A DNA stretch of 64,000 nt from Setophaga petechia (taxonomy: Eukaryota; Chordata; Aves; Passeriformes; Parulidae). A program made the position numbers and the translations under genes. The stretch is taken from assembly GCA_024362935.1 (NCBI GenBank), contig JANCRA010000001.1:53355501-53419500 (forward strand), read 5' to 3'. Shown here piece after piece: positions 1-8,893 of this stretch (position 1 is the stretch's first letter; every line of letters begins with the position of its first letter). The notes under the pieces were generated by a model. It made no database searches. It was not told the DNA's origin and was given only the letters and a program-made list of their open reading frames with translations.

Positions 1-118
1 CCAAGGGGATCGAAAAAGTGCCACAACATGGCTGCCTCCGCACATTTTTCCTTGGGACCGTCCCTAACCCTAGGCTGATTGACCAGTTTAGTAGTTAGGG
101 TTACGCCGGGGGTAAGGG
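1..118 (+). repeat. Partial unit: 3' part of half B at the left window edge
   Basis: The window opens inside half B, at the CCAAGGGGATCGAAAAAGTGCC block. It runs through the CCCTAACCCTAGGC arm and a GTAGTTAGGGTTACGCCGGGGGTAAGGG tail type to the T6 tract at 119. The CCGGGGG variant replaces the usual CCTAGGG, which removes one CCTAGG site. The array therefore continues upstream of the window. Confidence 0.95.
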
Positions 119-885
119 TTTTTTAATCCAGAAAGCCCTGAGCTCCAGGCACACTGCAACTGCAAAAGGTATCCCAAGGGGAGCGCAAAAGCGCCGCGAC
201 ATGGCTGCCTCCACAGCTTTTTCTTTGCTGCCATCCCTAACCCTAGGCTGATTTACCTGTCTAGGGCTAGGGTTAGGGTTACGCCTAGGGTTAGGGTTTT
301 TTAAATGAGAAAGGCTTGAGCTCCAGACACAATTCAGCTGGTAAAAGGCATCCCAAGGGGATCGAAAACGTGCAACAACATGGCTGCCTCCGCACATTTT
401 TCCTTGGGACCGTCCCTAACCCTAGGCTGATTGACCAGTTTAGGGGTTAGGGTTACGCCTAGGGTAAGGGTTTTTTAATCCAGAAAGCCCTGAGCTCCAG
501 GCACACTGCAACTGCAAAAGGTATCCCAAGGGGAGCGCAAAAGCAACACAACATGGCTGCCTCCACAGCTTTTTCTTTGCTGCCATCCCTAACCCTAGGC
601 TGATTTACCTGTCTAGGGCTAGGGTTAGGGTTACGCCTAGGGTTAGGGTTTTTTAAATGAGAAAGGCTTGAGCTCCAGACACAATTCAGCTGGCAAAGGC
701 ATTCCAAGGGGATCGAAAAAGTGCCACAACATGGCTGCCTCCGCACATTTTTCCTTGGGACCGTCCCTAACCCTAGGCTGATTGACCAGTTTCGTAGTTA
801 GGGTTACGCCTAGGGTAAGGGTTTTTTAATCCAGAAAGCCCTGAGCTCCAGGCACACTGCAACTGCAAAAGGTATCCCAAGGGGA

Positions 886-907
886 GCGCAAAAGCGCCGC
901 GACATGG
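886..907. other. CpG cluster and variant hot spot in half A (reference copy)
   Basis: GCGCAAAAGCGCCGCGACATGG carries CpGs at 887, 895, 898 and 900. In other units a fifth occurs, where ACATGG is ACATCG. This is the most variable block of the unit. Observed forms include GCCGCGAC, GCCACGAC, GCCACAAC, GCCGTGAC and GCAACACAAC, several of which are what CpG deamination would give (CG to CA or TG). The block is a natural place to read methylation state and a good marker for telling unit types apart. Confidence 0.7.
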
Positions 908-966
908 CTGCCTCCACAGCTTTTTCTTTGCTGCCATCCCTAACCCTAGGCTGATTTACCTGTCTA

Positions 967-999
967 GGGCTAGGGTTAGGGTTACGCCTAGGGTTAGGG
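967..999 (+). other. G-quadruplex-capable tract (reference copy)
   Basis: Five GGG runs lie at 967-969, 973-975, 979-981, 991-993 and 997-999, separated by CTA, TTA, a nine-base gap and TTA. Four runs are enough for an intramolecular G4, although the nine-base loop is longer than the usual seven. Because it overlaps the right arm of the inverted repeat, G4 and hairpin folding would compete. The tract recurs in most units, always on the + strand. Folding is inferred from sequence only. Confidence 0.6.
970..996 (+). promoter_or_regulatory. Cluster of TRF1/TRF2-type sites (reference copy)
   Basis: YTAGGGTTR, the known consensus of the TRF1 and TRF2 Myb domains, is matched at 970-978, 976-984 (overlapping) and 988-996. 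Further matches in the same unit are on the opposite strand at 941-949 and 1119-1127, and on the + strand at 1149-1157. That makes six per reference unit, and variant units have fewer. Binding is inferred. The sites are spaced and interrupted, unlike the continuous hexamers of a true telomere. Confidence 0.55.
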
Positions 1000-1172
1000 T
1001 TTTTTAAATGAGAAAGACTTGAGCTCCAGACACAATTCAGCTGGCAAAGGCATCCCAAGGGGATCGAAAAAGTGCCACAACATTGCTGCCTCCGCACATT
1101 TTTCCTTGGGACCCTCCCTAACCCTAGGCTGATTGACCAGTTTAGGGGTTAGGGTTACGCCTAGGGTAAGGG
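1000..1172 (+). repeat. Half B subunit (173 bp)
   Basis: Half B opens with TTTTTTAAATGAGAAAG, then a GAGCTC block, CAATTCAGCTGGCAAAGG, ATCCCAAGGGGATCGAAAAA and ACAACATGGCTGCCTCC (one mismatch, ATTG, in this copy). CACATTTTTCCTTGGGACC and the telomere-like arms follow. It differs from half A by a shorter spacer (29 bases) and by GGGTAAGGG instead of GGGTTAGGG in the right arm. That difference is kept across nearly all units, so the halves are homogenised separately. In the right third of the window the CAGCTGGC block is often CAGCAGGC. Confidence 0.93.
1116..1172. repeat. Imperfect telomeric inverted repeat in half B (reference copy)
   Basis: Left arm CCCTAACCCTAGGC (1116-1129) pairs with GCCTAGGGTAAGGG (1159-1172) at 13 of 14 positions across a spacer of 29 bases. 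The single mismatch (T to A in the right arm) is the fixed half-B difference. A T6 tract follows at 1173, as in half A. This supports the two halves having descended from one ancestral hairpin-bearing monomer. Confidence 0.85.
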
Positions 1173-4100
1173 TTTTTTAATCCAAAAAGCCCTGAGCTCC
1201 AGGCACACTGCAACTGCAAAAGGTATCCCAAGGGGAGCGCAAAAGCGCCGCGACATGGCTGCCTCCACAGCTTTTTCTTTGGTGCCATCCCTAACCCTAG
1301 GCTGATTTACCTGTCTAGGGCTAGGGTTAGGGTTCCGCCTAGGGTTAGGGTTTTTTAAATGAGAAAGGCTTGAGCTCCAGACACAATTCAGCTGGCAAAG
1401 GCATCCCAAGGGGATCGAAAAAGTGCCACAACATGGCTGCCTCCGCACATTTTTCCTTGGGACTGTCCCTAACCCTAGGCTGATTGACCTGTTTAGTAGT
1501 TAGGGTTACGCCTAGGGTAAGGGTTTTTTAATCCAGAAAGCCCTGAGCTCCAGGCACACTGCAACTGCAAAAGGTATCCCAAGGGGAGCGCAAAAGCGCC
1601 ACGACATCGCTGCCTCCACAGCTTTTTCTTTGCTGCCATCCCTAAGACTAGGCTGATTACCTGTCTAGGGCTAGGGTTAGGGTTACGCCTAGGGTTAGGG
1701 TTTTTTAAATGAGAAAGGCTTGAGCTCCAGACACAATTCACCTGGCAAAGGCATCCCAAGGGGATCGAAAAAGTGCCACAACATGGCTGCCTCCGCACAT
1801 TTTTCCTTGGGACCGTCCCTAACCCTAGGCTGATTGACCAGTTTAGTAGTAAGGGTTACGCCGGGGGTAAGGGTTTTTTAATCCAGAAAGCCCTGAGCTC
1901 CAGGCACACTGCAACTGCAAAAGGTATCCCAAGGGGAGCGCAAAAGCGCCGCGACATGGCTGCCTCCACAGCTTTTTCTTTGCTGCCATCCCTAACCCTA
2001 GGCTGATTTTCCTGTCTAGGGCTAGGGTTAGGGTTACGCCTAGGGTTAGGGTTTTTTAAATGAGAAAGGCTTGAGCTCCAGACACAATTCAGCTGGCAAA
2101 GGCATCCCAAGGGGATCGAAAACGTGCAACAACATGGCTGCCTCCGCACATTTTTCCTTGGGACCGTCCCTAACCCTAGGCTGATTGACCAGTTTAGGGG
2201 TTAGGGTTACGCCTAGGGTAAGGGTTTTTTAATCCAGAAAGCCCTGAGCTCCAGGCACACTGCAAATGCAAAAGGTATCCCAAGGGGAGCGCAAAAGCAA
2301 CACAACATGGCTGCCTCCACAGCTTTTTCTTTGCTGCCATCCCTAACCCTAAGCTGATTTACCTGTCTAGGGCTAGGGTTAGGGTTACGCCTAGGGTTAG
2401 GGTTTTTTAAATGAGAAAGGCTTGAGCTCCAGACACAATTCACCTGGCAAAGGCATCCCAAGGGGATCGAAAAAGTGCCACAACATGGCTGCCTCCGCAC
2501 ATTTTTCCTTGGGACCGTCCCTAACCCTAGGCTGATTGACCAGTTTCGTAGTTAGGGTTACGCCTAGGGTAAGGGTTTTTTAATCCAGAAAGCCCTGAGC
2601 TCCTGGCACACTGCAACTGCAAAAGGTATCCCAAGGGGAGCGCAAAAGCGCCGCGACATGGCTGCCTCCACAGCTTTTTCTTTGGTGCCATCCCTAAGCC
2701 TAGGCTGATTTACCTGTCTAGGGCTAGGGTTAGGGTTACGCCTAGGGTTAGGGTTTTTTAAATGAGAAAGGCTTGAGCTCCAGACACAATTCAGCTGGCA
2801 AAGGCATCCCAAGGGGATCGAAAAAGTGCCACAACATTGCTGCCTCCGCACATTTTTCCTTGGGACCGTCCCTAACCCTAGGCTGATTGACCAGTTTAGG
2901 GGTTAGGGTTACGCCTAGGGTAAGGGTTTTTTAATCCAAAAAGCCCTGAGCTCCAGGCACACTGCAACTGCAAAAGGTATCCCAAGGGGAGCGCAAAAGC
3001 GCCGCGACATCGCTGCCTCCACAGATTTTTCTTTGGTGCCATCCCTACCCTTTTTCTGTTTTACCTGTCTAGGGCTAGAGTAAGGGTTACGCCTAGGGTT
3101 AGGGTTTTTTAAATGAGAAAGGCTTGAGCTCCAGACACAATTCAGCTGGCAAAGGTATCCCAAGGGGATCGAAAAAGTGCCACAACATGGCTGCCTCCGC
3201 ACATTTTTCCTTGGGACCGTCCCTAACCCTAGGCTGATTGACCTGTTTTGGGGTTAGGGTTACGCCAAGGGTAAGGGTTGTTTAATCCAAAAAGCCCTGA
3301 GCTCCAGGCACACTGCAACTGCAAAAGGTATCCCAAGGGGAGCGCAAAAGCGCCGCGACATGGCTGCCTCCACAGCTTTTTCTTTGGTGCCATCCCTAAG
3401 CCTAGGCTGATTTACCTGTCTAGGGCTAGGGTTAGGGTTACGCCTAGGGTTAGGGTTTTTTAAATGAGAAAGGCTTGAGCTCCAGACACAATTCAGCTGG
3501 CAAAGGCATCCCAAGGGGATCGAAAAAGTGCCACAACATGGCTGCCTCCGCACATTTTTCCTTGGGACCGTCCCTAACCCTAGGCTGATTGACCAGTTTA
3601 GTAGTTAGGGTTACGCCTAGGGTAAGGGTTTTTTAATCCAGAAAGCCCAGAGGTCCAGGCACACTGCAACTGCAAAAGGTATCCCAAGGGGAACGCAAAA
3701 GCGCCACGACATCGCTGCCTCCACAGCTTTTTCTTTGGTGCCATCCCTAACCCTAGGCTGATTTACCTGTCTAGGGCTAGGGTTAGGGTTACGCCTAGGG
3801 TTAGGGTTTTTTAAATGAGAAAGGCTTGAGCTCCAGAAACAATTCAGCTGGCAAAGGCATCCCAAGGGGATCGAAAAAGTGCCACAACATGGCTGCCTCC
3901 GCACATTTTTCCTTGGGACCGTCCCTAACCCTAGGCTGATTGACCACTTTAGTAGTTAGGGTTACGCCTAGGGTAAGGGTTTTTTAATCCAGAAAGCCCA
4001 GAGGTCCAGGCACACTGCAACTGCAAAAGGTATCCCAAGGGGAGCGCAAAATCGCCACGACATCGCTGCCTCCACAGATTTTTCTTTGGTGCCATCCCTA

Positions 4101-7100
4101 ACCCTAGGCTGATTTACCTGTCTAGGGCTAGGGTTAGGGTTACGCCTAGGGTTAGGGTTTTTTAAATGAGAAAGGCTTGAGCTCCAGACACAATTCAGCT
4201 GGCAAAGGCATCCCAAGGGGATCGAAAAAGTGCCGCAACATGGCTGCCTCCGCACATTTTTCCTTGGGACCGTCCCTAACCCTAGGCTGATTGACCAGTT
4301 TGGTAGTTAGGGTTACGCCTAGGGTAAGGTTTTTTTAATCCAAAAAGCCCTGAGCTCCAGGCACACTGCAACTGCAAAAGGTATCCAGAGGGGAGCGCAA
4401 AAGCGCCGCGACATCGCTGCCTCCACAGATTTTTCTTTGGTGCCATCCCTACCCTTTTTCTGTTTTACCTGTCTAGGGCTAGAGTAAGGGTTACGCCTAG
4501 GGTTAGGGTTTTTTAAATGAGAAAGGCTTGAGCTCCAGACATAATTCAGCTGGCAAAGGTATCCCAAGGGGATCGAAAAAGTGCCACAACATGGCTGCCT
4601 CCGCACATTTTTCCTTGGGACCGTCCCTAACCCTAGGCTGATTGACCAGTTTAGTAGTTAGGGTTACGCCTAGGGTAAGGGTTTTTTAATCCAGAAAGCC
4701 CTGAGCTCCAGGCACACTGCAACTGCAAAAGGTATCCCAAGGGGAGCGCAAAAGCGCCACGACATCGCTGCCTCCACAGCTTTTTCTTTGGTGCCATCCC
4801 TAACCCTAGGCTGATTTACCTGTCTAGGGCTAGGGTTAGGGTTACGCCTAGGGTGAGGGTTTTTTAAATGAGAAAGGCTTGAGCTCCAGAAACAATTCAG
4901 CTGGCAAAGGCATCCCAAGGGGATCGAAAAAGTGCCACAACATGGCTGCCTCCGCACATTTTTCCTTGGGACCGTCCCTAACCCTAGGCTGATTGACCAG
5001 TTTAGGGGTTAGGGTTACCCCAAGGGTAAGGGTTGTTTAATCCAAAAAGCCCTGAGCTCCAGGCACACTGCAACTGCAAAAGGTATCCCAAGGGGAGCGC
5101 AAAAGCGCCGCGACATGGCTGCCTCCACAGCTTTTTCTTTGGTGCCATCCCTAACTCTAGGCTGATTTACCTGTCTAGGGCTAGGGTTACGGTTATGCCT
5201 AGGGTTAGGGTTTTTTAAATGAGAAAGGCTTGAGCTCCAGACACAATTCAGCTGGCAAAGGCATCCCAAGGGGATGGAAAAAGTGCCACAACATGGCTGC
5301 CTCCGCACATTTTTCCTTGGGACCGTCCCTAACCCTAGGCTGATTGACCAGTTTAGTAGTTAGGGTTACACCTAGGGTAAGGGTTTTTTAATCCAGAAAG
5401 CCCTGAGCTCCAGGCACACTGCAACTGCAAAAGGTATCCCAAGGAGAGCACAAAAGCGCCTCAACATGGCTGCCTCCACAGCTTTTTCTTTGCTGCCATC
5501 CCTAACCCTAGGCTGATTTACCTGTCTAGGGCTAGGGTTAGGGTTAAGCCTAGGGTTAGGGTTTTTTAAATGAGAAAGGCTTGAGCTCCAGAAACAATTC
5601 AGCTGGCAAAGGCATCCCAAGGGGATCGAAAAAGTGCCGCAACATGGCTGCCTCCGCACATTTTTCCTTGGGACCGTCCCTAACCCTAGGCTGATTGACC
5701 AGTTTAGGGGTTAGGGTTATGCCTAGGGTAAGGGTTTTTTAATCCAGAAAGCCCTGTGCCCCAGGCACGCTGCAACTGCAAAAGGTATCCCAAGGGGAGC
5801 GCAAAAGCGCCGCGACATCGCTACTTCCACAGATTTTTCTTTGGTTCCATCCCTAACCCTAGGCTGATTTAACTGTCTAGGGCTAGGGTTAGGGTTACGC
5901 CTAGGGTTAGGGTTTTTTAAATGAGAAAGGCTTGAGCTCCAGACACAATTCAGCTGGCAAAGGCATCCCAAGGGGATCGAAAAAGTGCCGCAACATGGCT
6001 GCCTCCGCACATTTTTCCTTGGGACCGTCCCTAACCCTAGGCTGATTGACCAGTTTAGTAGTTAGGGTTACGCCGGGGGTAAGGGTTTTTTAATCCAGAA
6101 AGCCCTGAGCTCCAGGCACACTGCAACTGCAAAAGGTATCCCAAGGGGAGCGCAAAAGCGCCGCGACATCGCTGCCTCCACAGCTTTTTCTTTGGTGCCA
6201 TCCCTAACCATAGTCTGATTTACCTGTCTAGGGCTAGGGTTAGGGTTAAGCCTAGGGTTAGGGTTTTTTAAATGAGAAAGGCTTGAGCTCCAGACACAAT
6301 TCAGCTGGCAAAGGCATCCCAAGGGGATCGAAAAAGTGCCACAACATGGCTGCCTCCGCACATTTTTCCTTGGGACCGTCCCTAACCCTAGGCTGATTGA
6401 CCAGTTTAGTAGTTAGGGTTACGCCTAGGGTAAGGGTTTTTTAATCCAGAAAGCCCTGAGCTCCAGGCACACTGCAACTGCAAAAGGTATCCCAAGGGGA
6501 GCGCAAAAGCGCCGCGACATCGCTGCCTCCACAGCTTTTTCTTTGGTGCCATCCCTAACCCTAGGCTGATTTACCTGTCTAGGGCTAGGGTTAGGGTTAC
6601 GCCTAGGGTTAGGGATTTTTAAATGAGAAAGGCTTGAGCTCCAGAAACAATTCAGATGGCAAAGGCAACCCAAGGGGATCGAAAAAGTGCCACAGCACGG
6701 TTGCCTCCGCACATTTTTCCTTGGGACCGTCCCTAACCCTAGGCTGATTGACCAGTTTAGTAGTTAGGGTTACGCCAAGGGTAAGGGTTGTTTAAACCAA
6801 AAAGCCCTGAGCTCCAGGCACACTGCAACTGCAAAAGGTATCCCAAGGGGAGCGCAAAAGCGCCACAACATGGCTGCCTCCACAGCTTTTTCTTTGGTGC
6901 CATCCCTAACCCTAGGCTGATTTACCCGTCTAGGGCTAGGGTTAGGGTTACGCCTAGGGTTAGGGTTTTTTAAATGAGAAAGGCTTGAGCTCCAGATACA
7001 ATTCAGCTGGCAAAGGCATCCCAAGGGGATCGAAAAAGTGCCGCAACATGGCTGCCTCCGCACATTTTTCCTTGGGACCGTCCCTAACCCTAGGCTGATT

Positions 7101-8893
7101 GACCAGTTTGGTAGTTAGGGTTACGCCTAGGGTAAGGGTTTTTTAATCCAGAAAGCCCTGAGCTCCAGGCACACTGCAACTGCAAAAGGTATCCCAAGTG
7201 GAGCGCAAGAGCGCCACAACATGGCTGCCTCCACAGCTTTTTCTTTGCTGCCATCCCTAACGCTAGGCTGATTTACCTGTCTAGGGCTAGGGTTAGGGTT
7301 ATGCCTAGGGTTAGGGTTTTTTAAATGAGAAAGGTTTGAGCTCCAGACACAATTCAGCTGGCAAAGGCATCCCAAGGGGATCGAAAAAGTGCCGCAACAT
7401 GGCTGCCTCCGCACATTTTTCCTTGGGACCGTCCCTAACCCTAGGCTGATTGACCAGTTTAGTAGTTAGGGTTACGCCGGGGGTAAGGGTTTTTTAATCC
7501 AGAAAGCCCTGAGCTCCAGGCACACTGCAACTGCAAAAGGTATCCCAAGGGGAGCGCAAAAGCGCCACGACATCGCTGCCTCCACAGCTTTTTCTTTGGT
7601 GCCATCCCTAACCCTAGGCTGATTTACCTGTCTAGGGCTAGGGTTAGGGTTACGCCTAGGGTTAGGGTTTTTTAAATGAGAAAGGCTTGAGCTCCAGACA
7701 CAATTCAGCTGGCAAAGGTATCCCAAGGGGATCGAAAAAGTGCCACAACATGGCTGCCTCCGCACATTTTTCCTTGGGACCGTCCCTAACCCTAGGCTGA
7801 TTGACCAGGTTAGTAGTTAGGGTTATGCCTAGGGTAAGGGTTTTTTAATCCAGAAAGCCCTGAGCTCCAGGCACACTGCAACTGCAAAAGGTATCCCAAG
7901 GGGAGCGCAAAAGCGCCGCGACATCGCTGCCTCCACAGCTTTTTCTTTGCTGCCATCCCTAACCCTAGGCTGATTTACCTGTCTAGGGCTAGGGTTAGGG
8001 TTACGCCTAGGGTTAAGGTTTTTTAAATGAGAAAGGCTTGAGCTCCAGACACAATTCAGCTGGCAAAGGCATCCCAAGGGGATCGAAAAAGTGCCACAAC
8101 ATGGCTGCCTCCGCACATTTTTCCTTGGGACCGTCCCTAACCCTAGGCTGAATTACCACTTTAGGGGTTAGGGTTACGCCTAGGGTAAGGGTTTTTTAAT
8201 CCAGAAAGCCCTGAGCTCCAGGCACATTGCAACTGCAAAAGGTATCCCAAGTGGAGCGCAAGAGCGCCACAACATGGCTGCCTCCACAGCTTTTTCTTTG
8301 CTGCCATCCCTAACCCTAGGCTGATTTACCTGTCTAGGGCTAGGGTTAGGGTTATGCCTAGGGTAAGGGTTTTTTAAATTAGAAAGGTTTGAGCTCCAGA
8401 CACAATTCAGCTGGCAAAGGCATCCCAAGGGGATCGAAAAAGTGCCGCAACATGGCTGCCTCCGCACATTTTTCCTTGGGACCGTCCCTAACCCTAGGCT
8501 GATTGACCAGTTTAGTAGTTAGGGTTACGCCGGGGGTAAGGGTTTTTTAATCCAGAAAGCCCTGAGCTCCAGGCACACTGCAACTGCAAAAGGTATCCCA
8601 AGGGGAGCGCAAAAGCGCCGCGACATCGCTGCCTCCACAGCTTTTTCTTTGGTGCCATCCCTAACCCTAGGCTGATTTACCTGTCTAGGGCTAGGGTTAG
8701 GGTTACGCCTAGGGTTAGGGTTTTTTAAATGAGAAAGGCTTGAGCTCCAGACACAATTCAGCTGGCAAAGGCATCCCAAGGGGATCGAAAAAGTGCCACA
8801 ACATGGCTGCCTCCGCACATTTTTCCTTGGGACCGTCCCTAACCCTAGGCTGATTGACCAGTTTAGTAGTTAGGGTTACGCCTAGGGTAAGGG

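Larger units (their letters stand above)
822..999 (+). repeat. Half A subunit (178 bp)
   Basis: Half A opens with TTTTTTAATCCAGAAAGCC, then GAGCTC, the CACTGCAACTGCAAAAGG block, ATCCCAAGGGGAGCGCAAAA, a CpG cluster, ACATGGCTGCCTCCACAG and TTTTTCTTTG. It ends with two telomere-like arms around a spacer of 34 bases. It aligns along its whole length with half B (shared GAGCTCCAG, ATCCCAAGGGGA, ACATGGCTGCCTCC, CCCTAACCCTAGGCTGATT and GGGTTACGCCTAGGGT), so the unit arose by duplication of an ancestral monomer of about 175 bp followed by divergence. Half A carries the pure GGGTTAGGG right arm. Confidence 0.93.
938..999. repeat. Perfect 14-bp telomeric inverted repeat in half A (reference copy)
   Basis: Left arm CCCTAACCCTAGGC (938-951) is the exact reverse complement of right arm GCCTAGGGTTAGGG (986-999), with a spacer of 34 bases (952-985). 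The right arm is followed at once by a T6 tract (1000-1005). The arrangement recurs in most half A copies of the array. In single strands or RNA it can fold into a stable stem, and in duplex DNA it could extrude a cruciform. Whether it folds in vivo is not shown. Confidence 0.9.
822..1172 (+). repeat. Reference 351-bp unit (half A + half B)
   Basis: A typical complete unit for describing the array. It starts at the T6 tract 822-827 and ends just before the T6 tract at 1173. Half A is 822-999 and half B is 1000-1172. GAGCTC sites lie at 843-848 and 1021-1026, 178 bp apart. CCTAGG sites lie at 945-950, 987-992, 1123-1128 and 1160-1165. SacI or AvrII digestion of genomic DNA would therefore be expected to give a ladder with a dimeric 351-bp base. 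Six YTAGGGTTR matches (both strands) fall within the unit. Confidence 0.97.
119..8893 (+). repeat. Left higher-order repeat, copy 1 (25 units)
   Basis: Twenty-five consecutive units whose private variants recur in the same order in the segment at 10649-20476. Examples are the CTGGTAAAAGG insertion at about 330, GTTTCGTAG at about 791, the CCCTACCCTTTTTCTG replacement at 3043, GGTTACGGTTATGCC at about 5188 and CCATAGTCTG at about 6209. Unit 1524 lacks one base in CTGATTACCTG (usually CTGATTTACC). Early units repeat a four-unit theme: units at 119, 471 and 822 resemble those at 1874, 2225 and 2576. Copy 1 may extend left of the window. Confidence 0.88.

Noticed and set aside
986..1005. Intrinsic (rho-independent) or Pol III terminator at the stem followed by T6
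   Set aside because: The 34-base spacer is long for a bacterial terminator, the setting is eukaryotic satellite DNA, and no upstream gene exists. It is kept only as a structural observation.
1046..1080. Pol III B box or tRNA/SINE origin around GGGATCGAAAAAG
   Set aside because: It lacks the GGTTCGANNCC pattern, no A box lies at the right distance, and no tRNA-like fold is visible.
1000..1172. CENP-B box-like sequence TTCGATCCCCTTGGG (minus strand of half B)
   Set aside because: It matches 7 of the 9 essential bases of TTCGnnnnAnnCGGG, missing the central A and one C. A 7/9 match is expected about once by chance in both strands of a 351-bp unit, so it is not evidence for CENP-B binding.
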